Assembly: GCA_016783985.1 (NCBI GenBank)
Contig: JADHVM010000086.1
Location: 1 to 5,038 of the forward strand
Direction of reading: 5' to 3'
Source of the DNA: Actinomycetota bacterium
GTDB taxonomy: Bacteria; Actinomycetota; Humimicrobiia; Humimicrobiales; Humimicrobiaceae
Length of the DNA: 5,038 nucleotides
A model generated the notes under the pieces. That model was not told the DNA's origin. It did no database searches and was given only the letters and a program-made list of their open reading frames with translations. Numbering within the stretch: the stretch's first letter is position 1; each line of letters starts with the position of its first letter. This document shows positions 1-5,038 of the stretch, piece after piece. A program made the translations under genes and the position numbers.

Positions 1-1097
1 AAATAATAAGACCCAATAAGGGAGATATTGTAGTTAATGGCTCAGTATCTGCTCTTTTAGAACTTGGGGCAGGTTTTCATCCGGATTTGACTGGTAGGGA
101 AAATATATACATTAATGCTGCTATACTAGGGATGAGGAAAAGAGATGTTGATAAAAAGTTTGATGAGATTGTTAAGTTTTCTGAACTTGAAAGATTTATA
201 GATACACCAGTTAAAAATTATTCATCAGGCATGTATATGAGGCTTGGATTTTCTGTAGCCATTAATGTAAATCCAGATATTCTTCTTGTAGATGAAGTTC
301 TGGCAGTGGGAGATCAGTCTTTTCAGTCTAAGTGCTACAAGGTTATATATGATTTTATGAAGAGAGGAAAAACCATAATTATAGTTTCACATGATTTGGG
401 AACGATATCTGATTTATGCAGCAGAGTGGTATTTTTAAAAGATGGAAAAGTTGAAGATACTGGAAATCCCTTAAGAGTGGTAAATAAATACAGAGCTTAT
501 GTGGAGGAAATAGAAAAGCAGAGAATAATAGAAAAGCAAAAAGAGGAAAGGAAAAAGATATTTAAAACTTTAGTTGAGAGTAAAAGGAAAATAGTAGATG
601 GTGAAGAAATAAATAAAATGTCTAATTTAGAAATTGATGGTGAAATTGTAAATAGATTTGGTTCAGGTGACGCTGAAATAAGGAAAATAGAGCTTTTAGA
701 TGAAAATAACAAAAAAATAGATTATTGTAAATATGGTGATGTAGTGAAGATTATATATGAAGTCTTATTCAAAGCAAAGGTTGAAGCTCCTATGTTTGGT
801 ATAAGAATTACTGATGCTAAAAATAATGTTATATATGGTACTAATTCTAAACTTAGTGGTATGAAATCAGGGATATTTAAAAAAGGAGATTTAATAAATG
901 TAGAATTTAGGCAAATAATAAATCTAATTGGCGGTAGCTATTACGTAACTGTAGCTGTAGGATATCGAGATGCAAAGACATATTGTGATTGGATAAATAA
1001 TATGCTGACTATAAATGTTATGCATAATAATAGAGCAGAAGGAATAGCAGATTTAAATCCTAGAATAATCATAAAAGAAACTGTTTCTGGAAAATAA
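1..1097 (+). CDS. Wzt-type polysaccharide ABC transporter ATP-binding protein with C-terminal glycan-binding domain (5' end missing)
   Basis: This is the cytoplasmic ATPase that powers export of a lipid-linked polysaccharide through a Wzm-type permease. The frame is open from the left edge (first full codon at 3), giving 364 visible residues. A TTG at 87 lies inside a conserved block and is not the start. Seen, in visible numbering: the Q-loop region LLELGAGFHPDLTGREN (about 18-34), the ABC signature YSSGM (73-77), Walker B ILLVDE (93-98), a D-loop AVGD, and the H-loop SHD (129-131). Walker A must lie upstream. A Lys/Glu-rich, probably helical linker (about 166-213) leads through RFGSGDAEI into a beta-rich Wzt_C-type domain (about 223-363) with a normal-looking end. 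In characterised O-antigen systems such a domain binds the modified non-reducing end of the glycan; TagH-type teichoic acid exporters lack it. The gene faces the minus-strand glycosyltransferases, whereas Wzm/Wzt genes often run with theirs. Family certain; substrate unknown. Confidence 0.95.
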   Translation, partial: IIRPNKGDIVVNGSVSALLELGAGFHPDLTGRENIYINAAILGMRKRDVDKKFDEIVKFSELERFIDTPVKNYSSGMYMRLGFSVAINVNPDILLVDEVLAVGDQSFQSKCYKVIYDFMKRGKTIIIVSHDLGTISDLCSRVVFLKDGKVEDTGNPLRVVNKYRAYVEEIEKQRIIEKQKEERKKIFKTLVESKRKIVDGEEINKMSNLEIDGEIVNRFGSGDAEIRKIELLDENNKKIDYCKYGDVVKIIYEVLFKAKVEAPMFGIRITDAKNNVIYGTNSKLSGMKSGIFKKGDLINVEFRQIINLIGGSYYVTVAVGYRDAKTYCDWINNMLTINVMHNNRAEGIADLNPRIIIKETVSGK

Positions 1098-1257
1098 TTT
1101 CTTTGTAAATTACCAAAGTTTTTCTGGCAGTTTCTTCCCAGCTGAATTTTTTAGCCCGAATAAGTGATTTCCCTTTCAGTTCCTCTCTCATTTCTTTGTT
1201 TTTAAGAATGTATAATATCTGCTTTTGAAGTTCTATAGAACTGATAAAATAAATTAC
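1069..1257 (-). pseudogene. C-terminal remnant of a GT4-family glycosyltransferase
   Basis: The minus strand is open from 1275 down to a stop at 1069-1071 and encodes only the last helix of a GT4 enzyme. Over 44 residues it aligns without gaps to the C terminus of the intact GT4 at 2011-3153, with 29 identities by my count. Shared blocks include REELKGKSLIRAKKFSW versus KEELKKKSLIQAKKFTW, and a terminal IYK. The fragment has no catalytic region, no usable start and no ribosome binding site. Homology fades near VIYF (about 1246-1257), just after the toxin-like gene's stop. The frame runs about ten residues past the paralogue's end and overlaps the last 29 bases of the transporter gene on the opposite strand. 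At DNA level the two copies look only about two-thirds identical, so this is an old paralogue or a differently acquired allele, not a recent duplicate. The rest of the gene is absent from the window. Confidence 0.8.
1101..1123 (+). terminator. Weak candidate rho-independent terminator after the transporter gene
   Basis: CTTTG (1101-1105) can pair with CAAAG (1114-1118), with two further A/T pairs across a bulged C. Five T's follow directly (1119-1123). It begins three bases after the transporter stop codon, the right place for a terminator of the plus-strand gene. The stem is short and AT-rich, and the same bases belong to the decayed glycosyltransferase frame on the other strand, so the pairing could be accidental. 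Confidence 0.28.
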
Positions 1258-1275
1258 AGAGACTTTGCAGCAGAC

Positions 1276-1617
1276 TCATATGTGATTTTCTATCTTTTTT
1301 AAAATGTTTTCCAAGTCAGTTTCTTGTGATTCTTCAATTTTTTCTGATACATGTTTATGGTGTGGAAATGTCTTTAACCATGTATAATGTGGAGCATTAT
1401 CCCATCTACAAATAAGTTTGCCATCTTTACTTTGCCAGTGGTATGAATATATACGTTCATTGTCTGAGATGTATTCTCTTATGTGTAAGATGCTGTTATT
1501 TATCAGTACCGCTCTTATTTTTAGATAGTAAAAGGTTTTTCCTTGCTTGAAGTCTAAGATAGCGTAGGTTTTGACAATTTTATTTGTTTTAAGTGACTGT
1601 AATGTCTTCAGCATCAT
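1276..1617 (-). CDS. TumE/DUF6516-family toxin-like protein of a toxin-antitoxin pair
   Basis: A small 113-residue soluble protein whose conserved blocks I recognise as the TumE (formerly DUF6516) family, annotated as the toxin of toxin-antitoxin pairs. Seen: LHIREY (about 44-49), YSYHWQ (57-62), a strongly conserved-looking RWDNAPHY (71-78), and TFPHHKH (83-89), followed by a Glu/Lys-rich C-terminal helix. The His/Trp/Asp/Arg-rich core would suit an enzymatic site, but I assert no mechanism. Start: TTG (1620), ATG (1617) and ATG (1614) stand in a row. AAGGA (1623-1627) favours one of the ATGs, and 1617 is chosen. The gene overlaps the 3' end of the upstream partner by 29 bases, so the two are probably translationally coupled. 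It stops just before the glycosyltransferase remnant. There is no signal peptide or membrane segment. Length and motifs look intact. Family assignment is from memory of the motif set. Confidence 0.8.
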   Translation of the reverse strand: MMLKTLQSLKTNKIVKTYAILDFKQGKTFYYLKIRAVLINNSILHIREYISDNERIYSYHWQSKDGKLICRWDNAPHYTWLKTFPHHKHVSEKIEESQETDLENILKKIENHI

Positions 1618-1885
1618 CAATTTCCTTGATTTTCTGTTTCAGTTCCTGTAGAGATTTTTTGTATGCTTTCCACTCAATATAGTCATCCCACATGTCAAAA
1701 TCTTCACTTTTTCTTTTATTTATTTCTTTTGAAAAATTATCAAGGCAGCATCTATATTTTTTTTCAAACAATTCTATTTTTTCCTTAACCACAGCTACCT
1801 GTGATATAACCTTAAGTTTTTCGTATTCTTTTATTTCATCTTTTGGTATTTTTAAAGTTTTCAAACTGTTACCTTTTGTTAACAT
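1589..1885 (-). CDS. Antitoxin-like charged helical protein, partner of the TumE-like protein
   Basis: A 98-residue protein (93 with a start 7 codons further in, less two) rich in Lys, Glu and Asp, predicted almost entirely helical. It begins with a short LKTLKIPKDEI segment. A long helix follows (about 15-48), then an acidic-aromatic patch SEDFDMWDDYIEWKAY (60-75) and a final charged helix (about 76-92) likely to form a coiled coil. I recall small proteins with a similar arrangement of an acidic Asp/Trp patch in a helix upstream of DUF6516/TumE genes, where they act as the presumed antitoxin. Here the role rests mainly on position: first gene, same strand, 29-base overlap with the toxin-like gene. 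No helix-turn-helix or ribbon-helix-helix DNA-binding motif is obvious, so autoregulation is not evident. The ATG at 1885 has a poor ribosome binding site, and the TTG at 1864 with AAAGGT in front is a credible alternative start. Function not proven. Confidence 0.65.
   Translation of the reverse strand: MLTKGNSLKTLKIPKDEIKEYEKLKVISQVAVVKEKIELFEKKYRCCLDNFSKEINKRKSEDFDMWDDYIEWKAYKKSLQELKQKIKEIDDAEDITVT
1621..1627 (-). promoter_or_regulatory. Ribosome binding site deciding the toxin-like gene's start
   Basis: AAGGAAA on the minus strand lies inside the end of the antitoxin-like coding region. Its AAGGA core is 5 bases from the ATG at 1617 and 8 from the ATG at 1614. It is too close to favour the TTG at 1620. 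Lying within the upstream gene, it implies that translation of the two genes is coupled. Confidence 0.5.
1871..1877 (-). promoter_or_regulatory. Possible ribosome binding site for a TTG start of the antitoxin-like gene
   Basis: AAAAGGT on the minus strand stands 6 bases before a TTG codon at 1864-1862, which begins the sequence LKTLKIP. The upstream ATG at 1885 has only a weak AAAGAAAA stretch about 11 bases ahead of it. If this site is used, the protein loses its first seven residues (MLTKGNS). Confidence 0.35.
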
Positions 1886-2010
1886 TAATATATATTATTT
1901 TCTTTCAATACTAATATTTTAAAATTTACTGTATTTTTTTATCTATTATTTATCTTTAAAAGTTGTATTCGAATATTTGTTATTAGAAATATTATATATT
2001 ATTTTCATTT
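1886..2010. other. Extremely AT-rich spacer upstream of the toxin-antitoxin-like genes
   Basis: Only 14 of these 125 bases are G or C. The spacer separates the stop of the intact GT4 gene from the first codon of the antitoxin-like gene. It must hold the module's promoter if there is a separate one, but the AT bias gives many TATAAT-like strings and no convincing -35/-10 pair. It contains a perfect 10-base palindrome TATTCGAATA (1966-1975) and another, ATTTTAAAAT (1916-1925). I see no GC-containing hairpin with a T run that would terminate transcription from the glycosyltransferase genes. Confidence 0.6.
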
Positions 2011-3153
2011 TTATTTATATATATCCAGTGTTTTTTCTGCAGTCTTTGTCCAGGTAAATTTTTTTGCCTGAATTAGTGATTTTTTCTTAAGCTCCTCTTT
2101 TAGCTTCTCATTTTTAAGGATGTCTGATATTTGTTTTGATATCTCCTTGTAGTCATTAGGTGTAACCAGAATTCCAGCATTTCCAGCAATTTCTTTAAGT
2201 GAGGAGCAATTTGAGGATATTACAGGCAGCCCGCAGCTCATTGCTTCAGGCACAGGCAGGCCAAACCCTTCAAAGACAGATGGGAAAACAAATAACTCTG
2301 CCTGGTTATAAATCTGAAGGAGATCTTCATCTGAAACTTTTCCTATAAATAATATATCATCTTTGTATGGGCTTGCTTCTCTTTCGGTGTAAGTAGCTTC
2401 ACTTTTCCAACCTGTTCTTCCCGCAATAACAAGCTTATAGCCAAAGCCAGCATTTCTTTTTTTTGCAATATTAAATGCTTTTATAAGTGTGGTAAAATTT
2501 TTACGCGGCTCAATTGTGCCTACAGATAAAATATACTTTTTGTCTATGTTGTATTTTTTAAGTACTCCTTTCCTTTTTTCTTTACTGGGAAGCTTTCTAA
2601 AAAAGGCATCTGCTGCCAGATGTACCACGCTTACTTTGGAAGGATTTATGTTAAAAAAATTTACTATATCGTTTTTTGTACTTTGTGAGTCAGCTATGAT
2701 TTTTTTAGCGCGCTTTGCATTTCTTTTTACCTCAATGGTATATTTTTTTATAAACCAGTCAAAGTTAAACTGGGGGAATCTTACAAATGCCAGATCATGG
2801 ATGGTTAAAACGATGTTTTTGTTTAAGGTGGGTGGAATAAGATAATCAGGACAATGTAATATATCAGCTTTGAAACCCAGAAATTCAATGGGAGGGAACT
2901 TAAGTCTGTTCCATAAATCAAGTTTTTTTTGTGGAGTCCTATAGAACTTCAGTTCAATCTTATTGTTTTCAAAATCTTTCTTGAGATTATATGCAATTTC
3001 AAGGTACTCAGTAGAAGTATACCTTCCGGTTAATATATAAGTATTTTCCTTATCAATCTCAAACAAACCTTTTAGTAAGTTAATTATATATCTTCCTGCT
3101 CCAATATCCTGACCGTGATTTAAAACTGTAGATACATCTATTGCTATTCTCAT
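2011..3153 (-). CDS. GT4-family glycosyltransferase (complete)
   Basis: A cytoplasmic, GT-B-fold retaining glycosyltransferase of 380 residues, a normal full length, that would transfer a sugar from a nucleotide donor to a growing glycan. The N-terminal acceptor domain has MRIAIDVSTV, GAGRY (18-22), DILHCPDY (97-104), TIHDLAFVRFP (117-127) and ADSQSTKNDI (154-163). The C-terminal donor domain starts at ILSVGTIEPRKN (208-219, with R217/K218 in the phosphate-contacting position). It continues with LVIAGRTGWKS (241-251) and the E-x7-E motif EGFGLPVPE (E295, E303). The architecture resembles mannosyl- or rhamnosyltransferases of O-antigen clusters, but the sugar cannot be read from sequence. The ATG at 3153 begins the standard beta-strand, so the start is secure even though no Shine-Dalgarno is visible in the 38-base gap after the upstream fused glycosyltransferase. 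The two are probably cotranscribed. Its C terminus is the intact relative of the remnant at 1069-1257. Confidence 0.93.
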   Translation of the reverse strand: MRIAIDVSTVLNHGQDIGAGRYIINLLKGLFEIDKENTYILTGRYTSTEYLEIAYNLKKDFENNKIELKFYRTPQKKLDLWNRLKFPPIEFLGFKADILHCPDYLIPPTLNKNIVLTIHDLAFVRFPQFNFDWFIKKYTIEVKRNAKRAKKIIADSQSTKNDIVNFFNINPSKVSVVHLAADAFFRKLPSKEKRKGVLKKYNIDKKYILSVGTIEPRKNFTTLIKAFNIAKKRNAGFGYKLVIAGRTGWKSEATYTEREASPYKDDILFIGKVSDEDLLQIYNQAELFVFPSVFEGFGLPVPEAMSCGLPVISSNCSSLKEIAGNAGILVTPNDYKEISKQISDILKNEKLKEELKKKSLIQAKKFTWTKTAEKTLDIYK

Positions 3154-3191
3154 ATTTTTGACTATAGTTTTTATTCTGAGCTTATAATTTC

Positions 3192-5038
3192 TTATTCTAT
3201 CTTATCAATAAATTTATGTACTGAGATAGGCTCATATTCTAATTTACTGTGTAGTATATTTTTAAACAAATCGGTTTCCATCTTAAATTTAGTGTTTTTT
3301 AAATTCACAAGATAATTAGCATATCCTCCATATCTCTCATTTCCCATAAGAGCGAATAACCTGCGGTAAGAGTGATGAAGATTCTCAATGGAATAAATTG
3401 GTTCATTTTTTACAATGTCAAAGTAAATGTTCTCTCCCCAGCTATATTTAGTGATATCAGTATCAAATATCTGCCTGGAAAACTGCATATAATTTCTTTC
3501 TTTCTTGAGATATTTAAGGTTTCTTTTAAAATCCTTCATTATTTTTCTGGCAGTTGTCTTTAGGTTAATATCTTTTAAGTTTTGTTTTTGAATATCAAGT
3601 TCAATGGACATAATTCTTTTAAGGTTATGCAGCTCAGCATTTTTATAGGCGGTTTTCAAAAGATTTAACTTTTGATAATAATATTTTATCTGAAAAGCAG
3701 CAGTCTCGTCCCTGAAGCTGTGTGCATATCTGTGATAACAGATTGCAGATGGGCAAGACCTGAATTTATATCCATGAAGGTTTGCCCGATAGCAAAAATC
3801 TGCATCTTCGTAGAATAAGAAAAAGGTAGGGTCCACAGGTCCAACCTTATTTTCATAGAAAGCATCGCGCTTTATTAGACAGGATACAAAGGATACCCCA
3901 AAAATATCTTCGGTTCTATTATACTGGCTCAGGTCCAGCTGTCCCAGCCCATAATGACCTATATAAAAGCTGTTATCCAGGTAAATACCAACGCTTTCAA
4001 GAAAATCTTTCTGATAGTAAAATTTAACTTTTGGAGCTACACCCAGATAAGTACTCTCAAGACTGTTAATGGAGTTTACCATTTGTTCAAAGGCGTCGTG
4101 ATTATAGCTTACATCAAAATTTGATATTACGATAAGATCCGAATTTGCATATTTTAAAGCCTGATTTATACCTTCTCCCAGACCAAGATTTTTTTTGGAG
4201 TATATTATTTTTATGTCTTTAAAGTCTTTTTTTATATCCTCCAGAACATTGTAGGTGGAGTTATTGTCGAAGATAATGATTTCAATATTTTTATGTGTCT
4301 GGTTTTTAATAGAGTCCAGGCATTCCTTTAATACGGGGTAAGACGAGTTGTAGTTGACAATGATTACTGACACATCTTTGCTCAGATGTGGCTTATATCT
4401 ATCAATATATGGTTTAGCTGTAATATCTGAATCTTTTAAATTAAGCATCTTTTTAATGATTTGGTGATATTGTTTTACACTATTTTCCCAGGTAAATCTT
4501 TTTGAATATTCTCTGGCTTTTGCCCCCATTTCTTTTCTTAACTCTGGATTATTTACCAGAATTTCTAATTTTTCTATAAATTCCTTTTTATTTTTTACTA
4601 TAAAACCAGTTTTTCTATTTTGAGAGATTTCTGAGTGGGCACCAATATCATAGCAAAGAGTTGGCCTTTCAAAACTATGTGCTTCCGCAATAGGCAGGTC
4701 GAACCCTTCCCAGCGAGAGCAGGTAGTATAGATATCACAGGATCTGTAAATTAAGGGCATGAGTTCCTCGGGGGCGTTGCTTATAGATAATATTCCCTGG
4801 TTTTTAAGCAATTCTTCATCATTTTTTGAACCATACCCGACAGTTAGTAGCTTAATATTTTTATGTTTTTTAGAAATGTTCTGGTATATATCAATAAGCT
4901 CTGATAATCCTTTATAAGGCTGATTGGTAAGGTTTAATCTTCCTACAAATAACAATAAAACATCTTTAGAATTTACTCCTATTTCATTTCTAAAATTATT
5001 GATTTCTTCCTCACCAATTATTTCTTCATTGTAGTGGT
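3192..5038 (-). CDS. Fused GT4-GT2 glycosyltransferase, 5' end beyond the window
   Basis: Two glycosyltransferase modules in one chain, so one protein probably adds two successive sugars. The frame is open to the right edge (614 visible residues), and the TTG at 4955 is internal. The first module is the donor-binding half of a GT4 enzyme: LLFVGRLN (28-35), LLTVGYGS (63-70), and E-x7-E in RWEGFDLPIAE (E110, E118), then DIGAHSEI and the C-terminal helix KRFTWENSVKQY. Its N-terminal half must lie beyond the window. After a short linker, a GT2 (GT-A fold) module begins at VSVIIVNYN (about 222-230). It has IIIFDNNST (253-261), a metal-binding DXD-like site NFD (306-308), and the acidic FYEDADFCYRA (408-418) carrying the presumed catalytic base. 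About 160 further residues, Lys-rich and then aromatic, match no domain I know. No membrane segments are evident. Fusions of this kind are common in polysaccharide clusters; the linkages formed cannot be predicted. Confidence 0.92.
   Translation of the reverse strand, partial: HYNEEIIGEEEINNFRNEIGVNSKDVLLLFVGRLNLTNQPYKGLSELIDIYQNISKKHKNIKLLTVGYGSKNDEELLKNQGILSISNAPEELMPLIYRSCDIYTTCSRWEGFDLPIAEAHSFERPTLCYDIGAHSEISQNRKTGFIVKNKKEFIEKLEILVNNPELRKEMGAKAREYSKRFTWENSVKQYHQIIKKMLNLKDSDITAKPYIDRYKPHLSKDVSVIIVNYNSSYPVLKECLDSIKNQTHKNIEIIIFDNNSTYNVLEDIKKDFKDIKIIYSKKNLGLGEGINQALKYANSDLIVISNFDVSYNHDAFEQMVNSINSLESTYLGVAPKVKFYYQKDFLESVGIYLDNSFYIGHYGLGQLDLSQYNRTEDIFGVSFVSCLIKRDAFYENKVGPVDPTFFLFYEDADFCYRANLHGYKFRSCPSAICYHRYAHSFRDETAAFQIKYYYQKLNLLKTAYKNAELHNLKRIMSIELDIQKQNLKDINLKTTARKIMKDFKRNLKYLKKERNYMQFSRQIFDTDITKYSWGENIYFDIVKNEPIYSIENLHHSYRRLFALMGNERYGGYANYLVNLKNTKFKMETDLFKNILHSKLEYEPISVHKFIDKIE

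Noticed and set aside
497..712. Minus-strand open frame opposite the transporter linker
   Set aside because: It is a Ser/Phe/Ile-rich shadow of the Lys/Glu-rich linker codons. No ribosome binding site or recognisable domain was seen.
1692..1922. Plus-strand open frame opposite the antitoxin-like gene
   Set aside because: It is a Phe/Ser-rich antisense product of a Lys/Glu-rich gene that runs into the AT-rich spacer, without a family match or start signals.
1990..2010. Terminator for the glycosyltransferase genes in the AT-rich spacer
   Set aside because: Only A/T-only pairings such as AATATT with AATATT are possible. There is no stable stem followed by a T run on the minus strand.
2489..2845. 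Plus-strand open frame opposite the intact GT4 gene
   Set aside because: It encodes a Phe/Leu/Ser-rich product typical of the antisense of Lys/Glu-rich coding DNA, has no family resemblance, and lies wholly within a secure gene.
1119..3555. Exact 14-base direct repeat TTTTTCTGGCAGTT at 1119-1132 and 3542-3555
   Set aside because: Both copies encode the peptide T-A-R-K on the minus strand, in the glycosyltransferase remnant and in the fusion protein's tail. The flanks do not match, so it is a coincidence of codon choice, not a mobile-element repeat.
3372..3563. Plus-strand open frame inside the fusion gene's 3' part
   Set aside because: It lies entirely within the confidently open GT4-GT2 frame on the other strand and has no recognisable features.
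1..5038. Insertion sequence, CRISPR array, tRNA or rRNA
   Set aside because: No transposase-like frame, terminal inverted repeats, regularly spaced repeats or structured-RNA signatures were seen on either strand.

Overview
The window is AT-rich (roughly 30 % G+C by eye), with compact genes and Shine-Dalgarno-like signals ahead of some starts. This suggests a low-GC anaerobic bacterium, for example a member of the Clostridia or Halanaerobiales. That placement is inference from composition and gene style; no rRNA or other taxonomic marker is present. The content is a surface-polysaccharide (O-antigen or S-layer-glycan type) biosynthesis and export locus with a small toxin-antitoxin-like module inside it.

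Layout. Positions 1-1097 (+) hold most of a Wzt-type ABC-transporter ATPase. It is cut at the left edge, so its Walker A is outside the window, and it carries the C-terminal glycan-recognition domain. Everything else reads on the minus strand, converging on it. In minus-strand reading order these are: (i) the C-terminal 614 residues of a fused GT4-GT2 glycosyltransferase, cut at the right edge (3192-5038); (ii) a complete GT4 glycosyltransferase (2011-3153); (iii) a 125-base spacer with only 14 G/C; (iv) a two-gene module whose genes overlap by 29 bases, an antitoxin-like charged helical protein (1589-1885) and a TumE/DUF6516-family toxin-like protein (1276-1617); and (v) a decayed C-terminal stub of a second GT4 gene (about 1069-1257), which runs into the 3' end of the transporter gene on the opposite strand.

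How it fits together. The glycosyltransferases would assemble a repeat-unit polysaccharide on a lipid carrier at the cytoplasmic face of the membrane. The Wzt ATPase, with a Wzm permease presumably just outside the window, would export the finished chain. Its C-terminal domain implies selection of a particular chain end or structure. The toxin-antitoxin-like pair is not part of this pathway. It lies exactly between an intact GT4 gene and the amputated tail of a related one, which looks like the scar of an insertion or replacement in a variable glycan locus. That scar is the most interesting part of the window.
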